DNA of 23,689 nt from positions 1-23,689 of the IMG/VR virus record IMGVR_UViG_3300030333_003022; one strand, given 5' to 3'. Of the stretch, positions 14,957 to 23,624 are shown one piece after another. The notes below the pieces were generated by a model, which was given only the letters and a program-made list of their open reading frames with translations, ran no database searches and was not told where the DNA came from. Position 1 is the stretch's first letter. Each line of letters starts with the position of its first letter. This DNA is from a virus. The position numbers and the translations under genes are program-made.

Positions 14957-16386
14957 TGGGTACATTTAATTTAAAAAATAATGATGCTATGGATAATATT
15001 ACTGCTAGTAGTTATGAAGCAGATATGTCAACAGTATTAGGAGAAACATTTAGTTATATTCGTAGTTTAAATCCTGTTCCTTTAATGAGTAGAAGCTATG
15101 AAAGAGTACGTTCACGAGAAGGTAGTTTAGATGATCCTTTATCTTTAGTTGTTATTCCAGAAAAAGCTCCTGATCCTAAAGTAGATAAAAATACATTAAA
15201 TGAACAATACTCGTATTTAGGTTTGCATTTTGATGAAGATGATACAGAATTTGCGGCACAATCTTTAGCTGATGCAAAAGAAATAGAACTATCACAACAG
15301 TCTATGATGCAATCAGGGAGAGGTGGAGTTGTAGAAACAACAGCAAAATTTGGTATAGGGTTAGCAGCAACAATAGTTGATCCTTTAAATATTGCATCTA
15401 TGTTAGTGTTTCCGCCATTAGCAGGTGCAAAGTTTTTTTCAAGTGCTGCAAAAGTAGGTGTTAATTTAACTCGTTTAAAATCAGGTGCAAGATCAGGTTT
15501 TTTAGGAACAGCTGCTATAGAACCATTAGTTTATGGTTTAGCTCGACAAGAACAAAAAGATTATGATTTTACACATAGTTTATTAAATGTAGCAGCAGGA
15601 ACAGTATTAGGTGGTGGATTACATTTAGTCGGAGGTAAAGTCAAAGATGTTGTAGGCTTGTGGTCAGGCAACCAAACTATGAAAACAAAAATTACAGAAT
15701 TACAAAACATACAAAATACTAAATTAAATACTGAAGCAAAAGATGTTTTATTTCAAGTAGCTATGCGTCAATTTGTGCAAGGTAAAAATATAGATGTAGA
15801 AAAATTATTTAAATTTTTTACAAAACAACAAGAATTATCTCCACAAAAATTAGTTAACAATATGACAATGAAACAATTACAATTTGAAATTAAAGCATGG
15901 TTAAAAAATACAAAAAATGATCCTGTTTATAAAGAAGCTTTAAAAAATGTAAATGTTAAATTAAATCAGAAAAAAGCAGATTTACAAAGTTTATTACATA
16001 AGTTACATGCCATAAAACAAGGTGGTGCAGAAGAATTGATGAGTGGCAATATTACAAGTATAGAAAAAGCTTTAGCTAAAGGAGATAAAGACGCATTTGA
16101 CGCAATTAATACGGCTGCAAATACTCCAAAACAATCAGAAAAATTACAACCTGATTTAGATAAAGTAAATGAACAAGCAAATAGACCAGATGTTAATGTA
16201 GATGTTCAAGCAGCAAAAAAACATACAGATGAAATGATTGTTAATTTACAAGAAGATATAAATAGCAAATCTATAGATAAGATAGATCCTGATAATGCAA
16301 AAAGGATAAAAGAAGCAGATAATGTTATTAAAAATGCAGAAAGAGATGTAGCAGCTTTAAAAGCCGCAATGAGGTGTTTAACATAA
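14956..16386 (+). CDS. Internal/ejection protein, probable N-terminal part of a split gp16-like protein
   Basis: The 476-aa protein starts with a polar region. It then has a hydrophobic stretch at 131-163 (GIGLAATIVDPLNIASMLV...), and a second one at 208-227 (LLNVAAGTVLGGGLHLVGG). The rest is a long charged helical region. Hydrophobic segments followed by GFLGTAAIEPLVYGLARQEQ are typical of the large ejection proteins of podoviruses that cross the inner membrane. With the next gene the total is 1,302 aa, close to the 1,318 aa of T7 gp16, so the pair probably does the job of one protein. No transglycosylase motif is visible. The stop TAA shares a base with the next start. Confidence 0.7.
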   Translation: MGTFNLKNNDAMDNITASSYEADMSTVLGETFSYIRSLNPVPLMSRSYERVRSREGSLDDPLSLVVIPEKAPDPKVDKNTLNEQYSYLGLHFDEDDTEFAAQSLADAKEIELSQQSMMQSGRGGVVETTAKFGIGLAATIVDPLNIASMLVFPPLAGAKFFSSAAKVGVNLTRLKSGARSGFLGTAAIEPLVYGLARQEQKDYDFTHSLLNVAAGTVLGGGLHLVGGKVKDVVGLWSGNQTMKTKITELQNIQNTKLNTEAKDVLFQVAMRQFVQGKNIDVEKLFKFFTKQQELSPQKLVNNMTMKQLQFEIKAWLKNTKNDPVYKEALKNVNVKLNQKKADLQSLLHKLHAIKQGGAEELMSGNITSIEKALAKGDKDAFDAINTAANTPKQSEKLQPDLDKVNEQANRPDVNVDVQAAKKHTDEMIVNLQEDINSKSIDKIDPDNAKRIKEADNVIKNAERDVAALKAAMRCLT

Positions 16387-18866
16387 TGCAAAAATGTGTT
16401 GATATAATTTTAAAAACTTTAGGTAAAGACAAAAAATTTGCAAAAGAATTTAATAAATTAAAACCTGAAGAACAAGCCAGAGTAGCCGAAGAAGCATTAG
16501 AAACCCTAGATGATGCGGGTTTAACTATGTTAAAAAATGCAGATATTAAAGAAATGGATAGATTAGCAAGAGGTATTGTTAATAATAAATTAACAAAAGC
16601 TATGGCTAAAAAACGTGGAGCTATGTTAGATGCACAAATATTAAGAGATGCTGTTGATTTTATTAAAACAGAATTTGCTGATGATCCATCATTAGGATTA
16701 ACAGCATTTTTAGTAGGTATTAATTCTGTAAGACAAGGATCAAGATCATCTGTAGCAGCAAGACAAACAGAATTAGAACAAGCATTTACTGGAGCTTTAA
16801 TACGAGATTTAGAAGAAGCAAATTTATTAAAAGCTTATAATGATGGTAGATTAGATAAAGACGTAGCAAGAGCTTTATATAAATTACGTCAAGGTGATCA
16901 AGATGCGGGCAAAAGTGTTGCTGGTCAAATTGCTACTATAGTACAAAAACATCAAGAACATGCTCGAAAAATGGCTAACGATTTTGGGGCGACAATAGGG
17001 TATTTACCAGCATATATAGCAAGACAAACACATGATGTTTATAAAATACGTAAGGTAACAAAAGACGAATGGGTAGAATACGTTATTGATCGAGTAGATC
17101 ATAAAAGAACATTTAAAACTGATGCTATGAGTGATGAGCAAAAAATTAAAATGCTTGGGAATATATACAATGATTTTGTAGATGGATCACACATGCACGG
17201 GGGAACAACTCGTAGAGGTAATAGTAATTTAGCAAAACGTATGAGCCAAGAAAGAATATTACATTTTAAAGATGCGGATTCATGGCTTGATTATAATACT
17301 CAATTTGGGGGAGGAAGTTTAAGAGAAAGTATAGCTGATGGATTTGCTTATATGGCACAAAATATTGGATTGTTGCAAAAAATGGGAACTAACCCTTCTA
17401 ATATGTTTACTAAAATTAAAGAAAATATAGGTAAAACAGGGCAACGTCCAGAATGGGCATTTAATGTTGTAACAGGATTAACAAGAGTTCCTGCTGATGC
17501 TACTGTTGCAAAAGTATCTAATTTTGTAAGAGCTGTGCAAAACATGGCAAAATTAGGTGGTGCAGTTGTATCAGCATTAGCAGATATTCCTTTATTCGCA
17601 TCTGAAGTTAATTATGGTGGTGGCACATTATTAGGAGGTTATGCTCAAGCTATAAAATCTTTAACAACAAGAACAGGAGCAGATAAAAAAGAAATAGCAC
17701 GATTTTTAGGAATATATAGTAATACAGTAAAAGGTAAAATGGCAGCTCGTTTTGGGGCAGCTGATGATGTATCTTCTCGTGTTAATAAATGGCAAAATAC
17801 TTTTTTTAAATTAAATCTTTTAAATTGGTGGACACATACATTAGAAGAAGGTTTTGCTTTAGGTTTTAGTAATAGATTAGCATTACAAGCAAAAAAAGGT
17901 TTTAAAAATTTAGATGATGAAACTTTACGATATTTTAAATTATACGATATAGATGAAGCAAAATGGAATGTTATTAGGCAAAACACTATACGCAAAGCTG
18001 ATGATGGAAATATATATTTAACACCAGAAAATATTAAAAATATTGATGATAAAATTATTAAAAATATTTTAGGAGAAACAGCATCTAACGCTGATGTCAG
18101 ACGTTTTAAATATGATTTAGAAAGTCGTGTACGTGAAATGATAATAGATCGCAGTAAATATGCGGTTATACAGCCTGATGCTCGTACAAAAGGTATACAA
18201 ACTATGGGAACTAAAGGGGGAACATGGTTAGGAGAATTTATGCGTTTTTCTATGCAATTTAAATCTTTTCCTATAGCTGTATTACAAAAAGCAGCAGGGA
18301 GAGAAATACATGGTAAAACAGGTAATATGGCAAGTGCATTAGGTATTGCACACATGGTTATAGGTATGACAATATTCGGATATATGGCAATGACAGCAAA
18401 AGATATGTTACGAGGAAAAACACCTCGTGATCCTCGAAATTGGAAAACATTTTTTGCAGCATCATTGCAAGGTGGGGCGTTAGGTATATATGGTGATTTT
18501 CTCTTTAGAGATTTAAGTCATTATGGTGGTGGATTAATTTCAACTGCGGCTGGTCCAACAGCTACAACTGTTGACAGTTTAGCAAAAGCATTAACATCGA
18601 GTATTCAAGGAGATCCAACAAAAGGTGCAAAAGAATTAACACGAACTATTATACAAAATATACCTTTTGTAAATTTATTTTATACTCGCACAATTTTAGA
18701 TTATTTAATTTTACATCAAATATACGAACAAATATCGCCAAATTATATGCGTAGAATGGAAAGAAGATTAGAAAGGGATTACGGACAAGAGTTCTTTTTA
18801 CCGCCGTCATCTGTAATTCCTAAAGGTGGTAATATATTAAGTGAGCCTTTTGCTGGAGTACGATAA
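16386..18866 (+). CDS. Internal/ejection protein, gp16-like C-terminal part
   Basis: I choose ATG 16386, which overlaps the previous stop (TAATG) and has GAGGT about 10 bases upstream, over GTG 16374; this gives 826 aa. The N-terminal half is helical and charged. The C-terminal third carries the signatures of large podovirus ejection proteins: FMRFSMQFKSFPIAVLQK (near 617), then GKTPRDPRNWKTFFAASLQG and GALGIYGDFLF (about 677-708). Last comes NLFYTRTILDYLI...SPNYMRRMERRLERDYGQ...LPPS (about 762-808). A hydrophobic stretch near 650-670 may span the membrane. The protein is expected inside the virion and ejected with the DNA. Confidence 0.82.
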   Translation: MQKCVDIILKTLGKDKKFAKEFNKLKPEEQARVAEEALETLDDAGLTMLKNADIKEMDRLARGIVNNKLTKAMAKKRGAMLDAQILRDAVDFIKTEFADDPSLGLTAFLVGINSVRQGSRSSVAARQTELEQAFTGALIRDLEEANLLKAYNDGRLDKDVARALYKLRQGDQDAGKSVAGQIATIVQKHQEHARKMANDFGATIGYLPAYIARQTHDVYKIRKVTKDEWVEYVIDRVDHKRTFKTDAMSDEQKIKMLGNIYNDFVDGSHMHGGTTRRGNSNLAKRMSQERILHFKDADSWLDYNTQFGGGSLRESIADGFAYMAQNIGLLQKMGTNPSNMFTKIKENIGKTGQRPEWAFNVVTGLTRVPADATVAKVSNFVRAVQNMAKLGGAVVSALADIPLFASEVNYGGGTLLGGYAQAIKSLTTRTGADKKEIARFLGIYSNTVKGKMAARFGAADDVSSRVNKWQNTFFKLNLLNWWTHTLEEGFALGFSNRLALQAKKGFKNLDDETLRYFKLYDIDEAKWNVIRQNTIRKADDGNIYLTPENIKNIDDKIIKNILGETASNADVRRFKYDLESRVREMIIDRSKYAVIQPDARTKGIQTMGTKGGTWLGEFMRFSMQFKSFPIAVLQKAAGREIHGKTGNMASALGIAHMVIGMTIFGYMAMTAKDMLRGKTPRDPRNWKTFFAASLQGGALGIYGDFLFRDLSHYGGGLISTAAGPTATTVDSLAKALTSSIQGDPTKGAKELTRTIIQNIPFVNLFYTRTILDYLILHQIYEQISPNYMRRMERRLERDYGQEFFLPPSSVIPKGGNILSEPFAGVR

Positions 18867-18926
18867 AATATATTAGAAGAACTTGCAGATTAAGCGTTTT
18901 TAAGCTATATTTTTTTTAACTTATAT

Positions 18927-18958
18927 AAGCTGGTTGTGTATGCAACTGGCTTTTTTTT
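18927..18958 (+). terminator. Intrinsic terminator before the tail fibre gene
   Basis: AAGCTGGTTG (18927-18936) pairs with CAACTGGCTT (18943-18952) in a 10-bp stem with two G-U pairs and a six-base loop, followed by Ts through 18958. It lies between the ejection module and the tail fibre gene. The fibre gene must be reached by readthrough or a promoter of its own. Confidence 0.8.
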
Positions 18959-18970
18959 ATGGAAAATTCA

Positions 18971-21040
18971 ATGACAGTCAGTAGTACAACAACAAAAAAT
19001 ACCTATTCAGGTAACGGATCAACTACGGCTTTTGCTTATGGTTTTAAAATATTTGCAGCAACAGACTTAAAAGTAATTATACGATCTAGTGCTGGTGTTG
19101 AAAGTGTTAAATCTAATGGTACACATTATAATGTATCTAACGTAGGTAATGCCAATGGTGGTAATGTTACCTTTACATCTGGAAATACACCCGCTAGTGG
19201 TGAAACTGTAATTATAAAACGAAATTTAACAAAAACACAAGCAACTGATTATGTGGCTAATGATCCGTTTCCAGCCGAAACACATGAAGAAGCATTAGAT
19301 CGTTTAACTATGATTACACACCAGATACAAGAAGAAATGGACAGAACTATTAAAGTGTCTGAATCAGTTACAGATTTTACAACACCACAAATAACAGATA
19401 ATGCAGCAAGTAGAGCAAGTAAATTATTAGGATTTAGTTCTAATGGTGCTGCATTAGAAGCTGTTACTGGGCGTGTAAATACAGTTTCCGTAAGTAACGT
19501 ATCAGCTGGAGGTGATGCTACAGCAGCGTTTACAGCTTCTACTGGAGCTTTAGCGTTAGGTATTCCTATTGGAAATACTGGCGCACAAGGTAATACTGGG
19601 GCAACGGGGGCAAGTACAAAATGGACTACTGGCACATCTTTTCCTACATCTTCATTAAATAATGGTGATTTATTTTTATTTAATTCAGCAGTTGGATCAG
19701 GATTAACTTGGTTTGATACAGATGGATCATCTGGTTTGTCGGCTGCTGCTAAAGGTGATGTAGCACAATATCAATCTTCTGGTACAAAATGGGTTAAACA
19801 AACAAATGTTATTGGAAGTACGGGAAATACGGGAGCTGTAGGTCCAGCTGGATCGGCGGGAATTAACTTAACATGGGAAACTGCAACAGCTGATAGCAAT
19901 CAAGGAAATGGTAAAATATGGGGGAATCATTCAACATTCTCCTCAATTTCTGGGTTATATATTTCTGATGTAGATGCTAATAGTGTTAATATTGAAAGCT
20001 GGATACAAGCTTTAGATGACAGTACAAACACAGCATTACGTGGAACTATATATTTTGAAGAAGCAGGAACAAACTCTAATTTTGGTGTTTTTAATGTTAC
20101 AGGGGCAGTAGTAGATAAAACTTCATATTGGTTTATACCTGTTAGCCATGTAGTTTCTAATGTTAGTTCTTTAGCTGATGGCGATAGTGTTGGAGCTGTA
20201 TTTACGAGAACAGGTAATAAAGGAGCAGATGGCGCAGATGGTGATGGAACATTTAATAATTTTACTTTAACAGCTGATAGTGGAAGCAATCAAACTATAG
20301 CAGATGGCAACACACTAAACATTGAAGGTGGGGAAGGAATTGATACTGTCGTAGGTGCTACTGATAAAGTTACAATATCTGGTGAAGATGCTTCTACAAG
20401 TAACAAAGGTATTGCAAGTTTCCATTCTGATAATTTCTCTGTATCAAGTGGTGCTGTAACAATTAAAGATCAAGGTGTAGCTTTAGCAGAAATAGTTAAT
20501 GTAAGTGCTACCGACAAAATACTAGGTCGTAGTTCAAGTGGTGCTGGTACTATAGAAGAAATAACTTGTACTGCGGCAGGTAGAGCATTGTTAGATGATG
20601 CAGATGCTTCAGCACAAAGAACAACTCTTGGTTTAGCAATAGGCACAAATGTCCAAGCTTATAATGCTGATACAGTATTTAAAGATGAACAGAATACTTT
20701 TACAAAAGCACAGTTAGCAAGTACACAAACTGCTGATGCAACTGGTAGTGTTACGCTTGATTTTGATACATACCAAAACTTTATATTAACATTTACAGGT
20801 AATGTAACTTTAGCAGCACCTAGTACCGAAGCATCGCAAGTAGGTCAAACAGGTGTTATTATAATAAAACAAGATGGTACTGGCTCACGAACATTATCGT
20901 TACATGGTGATTACGAAACTCCTTCGGCTGGTGGCGTAGGTACAATAAGTACAGCCGCTAATGCAGTTGACATTATACCATACTGCGTTCTTGAAAATAA
21001 TAGAATCATGCTCGGATCAGTACAAATAGCGTTTGGATAA
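18971..21040 (+). CDS. Tail fibre protein with T7 gp17-like N-terminal anchor
   Basis: The first ATG (18959) emerges from the T-run of the terminator and has no ribosome-binding site. ATG 18971, with GGA upstream, gives a normal fibre N-terminus MTVSSTTTKNTYSGNGSTTA and 689 aa. Residues about 1-130 match the T7 tail-fibre attachment domain: the FAYGFKIF turn, TVIIKRNLTKTQ, and DPFPAETHEEALDRLTMI ending in DRTIKVSE. Short collagen-like Gly-X-Y stretches follow at 201-214, 282-297 and near 415-425, which may form triple-helical shaft segments. The remainder is Gly/Ser/Thr-rich and beta-like. Its C-terminal 90 residues (from about QTADATGSVTLDFDTYQNF) look like a compact fibre-tip fold. It attaches the virion to the host. 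Confidence 0.88.
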   Translation: MTVSSTTTKNTYSGNGSTTAFAYGFKIFAATDLKVIIRSSAGVESVKSNGTHYNVSNVGNANGGNVTFTSGNTPASGETVIIKRNLTKTQATDYVANDPFPAETHEEALDRLTMITHQIQEEMDRTIKVSESVTDFTTPQITDNAASRASKLLGFSSNGAALEAVTGRVNTVSVSNVSAGGDATAAFTASTGALALGIPIGNTGAQGNTGATGASTKWTTGTSFPTSSLNNGDLFLFNSAVGSGLTWFDTDGSSGLSAAAKGDVAQYQSSGTKWVKQTNVIGSTGNTGAVGPAGSAGINLTWETATADSNQGNGKIWGNHSTFSSISGLYISDVDANSVNIESWIQALDDSTNTALRGTIYFEEAGTNSNFGVFNVTGAVVDKTSYWFIPVSHVVSNVSSLADGDSVGAVFTRTGNKGADGADGDGTFNNFTLTADSGSNQTIADGNTLNIEGGEGIDTVVGATDKVTISGEDASTSNKGIASFHSDNFSVSSGAVTIKDQGVALAEIVNVSATDKILGRSSSGAGTIEEITCTAAGRALLDDADASAQRTTLGLAIGTNVQAYNADTVFKDEQNTFTKAQLASTQTADATGSVTLDFDTYQNFILTFTGNVTLAAPSTEASQVGQTGVIIIKQDGTGSRTLSLHGDYETPSAGGVGTISTAANAVDIIPYCVLENNRIMLGSVQIAFG

Positions 21041-21043
21041 AAT

Positions 21044-23605
21044 ATGTTTACTAATGAATTATGGAACAAACCTCCTGCTGGTGCAACTGGTTTTTATGAG
21101 TATCAAATAGCTCACAGTCTTAGGTTTCCAACTGGAGCAAATGGTTATTTGTCAAATACCAGTTTATCTGCTGGCAACAGAAGAACTTGGACTTATAGTA
21201 TATGGACTAAAAAGAATTGGATAAACAACACAACTAATGGAGAACGAAGTTGGTTGTCTGGTTATAGTACAGGTGGTGCTACTTATGTTTTTTGGGGATT
21301 TCAAGGACACTCTAGTAATACTGCTCACATGGACGACTTTAAATTTGAAGAAACAAGTGGTTCAACACAAAGTGCTTTTTCTATAGATGGTACTCCAGAA
21401 AGAAAATTTCGTGATCCTAGTGCGTGGTATCATGTTGTGCTTGCTATAGACACAACACAATCAACAGCAACAAATAGACAAAAACTTTGGATTAATGGAG
21501 AAGCTCAAACATTGGCAGTTTCTACTCAAATGGCACAAGATTATGAATTTAGTTTTGTAAATAATGGTACTGCAAAAATTTCACATTTAGCATGGTCAAA
21601 TGGTTTAGAAGATACACAACTTGCAGATTATATTTTTCTTGATGGAGTAGCTGGAACTGCTGATACTTTCGGTGAATTTCATAACGGAGTTTGGCGACCT
21701 GTAGAATATTCAGGGAGCTATGGTGATGAAGGGTATCATTTAAAATTTGAAGATAGTTCTAATTTAGGGAATGATTCATCTGGAAATAATAATGATTTTT
21801 CAGTTACTAATCTTTCAGCACACGATCAAACATCAGATAGTCCCACTAATAATTTTTGTACTATAAATCCAGTATTTAGAGGAACAGAAACATCTGATGC
21901 AAAATATGGAACTTTATCAGAAGGTAATTTAAAATTATCTTATACAAGCAATTCTGATGCTTATCAATGTTGTACTCATAAAGTACCTGCATCTGGTAAA
22001 TGGTATTGGGAATATGCTATTATTGCAGGTGGAGGTAGTACAAATTTTAATCCAGCATTTGGCATATTTGATCCTAATGGTGAAGCATACGCATCTGGAG
22101 ATGGTGGCAATAAAGGATTTGTAGATTCTATTGTTTATAATAATGCTGATAATAATGTTTATAAAGCAAGATCATCTACTAAAGCTTATGATGGTTCAAG
22201 AGGTTCTGATGGAGATGTTATGGGAGTTGCTCTTGATATGGATAATGGTGCTATTTATTTTAGTAAAAATGGTACATGGTATTCTTCTGGTGATCCTACT
22301 TCTGGTTCTAGTAGAACTAATGCAGGTGCAACATGGACACCAGCAAGTGAATTTACAGCAGGTGCAGTTCCTTTAGCTTGTTGTGGAGGTGGAAGTACAC
22401 CACAAATAGTAGCCAATTTTGGACAAGAAGGCACATTTGGTGGCACAGAAACAGCAGGTGGTAATAGTGATACTAATGGTTATGGTAATTTTTATAGTAC
22501 TGTACCATCTGGTTATTCAGCAATATGTACTGGAGCATTGACAGTAGCAGAGGAAATCGATCCTGCTGAAACTGATGACGATTATCCACAGAAATTGTTT
22601 AATGCAATAGTATATTCTGGAGATGGAGGAGGAAGTCAAACAACTGGATTTCAACCAGACCTTGTGTGGGTGAAAAGACGAAATGGCGATCAAGGTAATG
22701 GTTTGTGGGATAGTTCAAGAGGAACTACTAAAGTATTAAATTCAGATAGTACAAGTTCTGAAGGCACATCTTCTGGTTTAACATCTTTTAATTCTACTGG
22801 TTATACTATGGGTAATTATTATAATCAAAGTGGTAACACTTATGTTTCATGGTCGTGGAGAGCAAATGGTGGAACTACAAGTTCAGAAACAGCAGGAAGT
22901 ATTAATACAACTGTTCAAGTAAATCAAAATGCAGGATTTTCTATAGTACAATATGTGGGTGATGGAGGTTCTAGTAATTGCACAATGGTCCATGGATTAG
23001 GAGCTAAACCTGCTATGGTATTTTTAAAAGATAGAGATAGCAATGGTAATAATAATTCATGGCAAGCATGGCATCATAAATTAGATACAAATGGATATTT
23101 TTATTTAAATTCTAATGATCAACAATATACTTCAACAAATGGAACTGTAAATGTTTCAGCTAATACAACAAATTTAATTGGTTGGCAAAGAACTAGCACA
23201 ACTGGTGGTTCACAAACTATAACTGAAAGTGGAGATAATTATGTAATGTATATATGGGCTGAAATTGAAGGATTTTCTAAATTTGGAAGCTATGTAGGAA
23301 ATGGTGATACAGATGGAACATTTGTTTATACTGGATTTAGACCTGCATTAGTAACTATAAAAAGAACTGATAGTTCTGGCTCATGGCATGTCTATGATGA
23401 TGCAAGAGATACTTATAATCCAGCAGATACATATTTATTATGGGATACTACTGGTTCTGATGATACTGCATCAAGTAATGCAATATCCCTTTTAAGTAAT
23501 GGTTTTAAACTTAGAAATACTGCAGCAGGACTTAATGGAAGTGGTAATGATTATGTATATGCAGCATGGGCACATAACTCATTTAAATACGCAACAGCTC
23601 GATGA
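21044..23605 (+). CDS. Large tail protein with LamG-like, SPRY-like and triple C-terminal repeats (probable receptor binding)
   Basis: The 853-aa protein is built from carbohydrate-binding-like beta domains. Residues about 25-255 resemble a concanavalin/LamG fold (RRTWTYSIWTKK, then WYHVVLAID and RQKLWING). Residues about 318-462 look like a SPRY domain (GKWYWEY, then DVMGVALDMDNGAIYFSKNG, then IVANFG). The C-terminus holds three tandem ~111-residue repeats at 519-631, 632-743 and 744-853. Each has a V-x-Y-x-G-D/N-G start, a G-x-x-P-x-(L/M)-V-x-(I/V/L)-K core, and a YV..W near its end. This repeat resembles the DUF7483 family of marine phage tail proteins (recalled). It lies directly after the fibre gene and has GGA upstream of the ATG. 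Glycan or receptor recognition is the likely role. Confidence 0.78.
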   Translation: MFTNELWNKPPAGATGFYEYQIAHSLRFPTGANGYLSNTSLSAGNRRTWTYSIWTKKNWINNTTNGERSWLSGYSTGGATYVFWGFQGHSSNTAHMDDFKFEETSGSTQSAFSIDGTPERKFRDPSAWYHVVLAIDTTQSTATNRQKLWINGEAQTLAVSTQMAQDYEFSFVNNGTAKISHLAWSNGLEDTQLADYIFLDGVAGTADTFGEFHNGVWRPVEYSGSYGDEGYHLKFEDSSNLGNDSSGNNNDFSVTNLSAHDQTSDSPTNNFCTINPVFRGTETSDAKYGTLSEGNLKLSYTSNSDAYQCCTHKVPASGKWYWEYAIIAGGGSTNFNPAFGIFDPNGEAYASGDGGNKGFVDSIVYNNADNNVYKARSSTKAYDGSRGSDGDVMGVALDMDNGAIYFSKNGTWYSSGDPTSGSSRTNAGATWTPASEFTAGAVPLACCGGGSTPQIVANFGQEGTFGGTETAGGNSDTNGYGNFYSTVPSGYSAICTGALTVAEEIDPAETDDDYPQKLFNAIVYSGDGGGSQTTGFQPDLVWVKRRNGDQGNGLWDSSRGTTKVLNSDSTSSEGTSSGLTSFNSTGYTMGNYYNQSGNTYVSWSWRANGGTTSSETAGSINTTVQVNQNAGFSIVQYVGDGGSSNCTMVHGLGAKPAMVFLKDRDSNGNNNSWQAWHHKLDTNGYFYLNSNDQQYTSTNGTVNVSANTTNLIGWQRTSTTGGSQTITESGDNYVMYIWAEIEGFSKFGSYVGNGDTDGTFVYTGFRPALVTIKRTDSSGSWHVYDDARDTYNPADTYLLWDTTGSDDTASSNAISLLSNGFKLRNTAAGLNGSGNDYVYAAWAHNSFKYATAR

Positions 23606-23624
23606 TTAATAAAGGAGAAAAACA

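Noticed and set aside
17645-18355. Long antisense ORF (236 aa, minus strand) opposite the gp16-like gene
   Set aside because: It is fully antisense to a well-supported gene, has no ribosome-binding site or recognisable motif, and follows from codon bias of the sense gene avoiding antisense stops.
18883-18911. Sigma70-like promoter TTGCAG-17-TATATT upstream of the tail fibre
   Set aside because: It scores well by eye, but a transcript from it would meet the intrinsic terminator within about 15 bases. In this A/T-rich spacer a chance match is likely.
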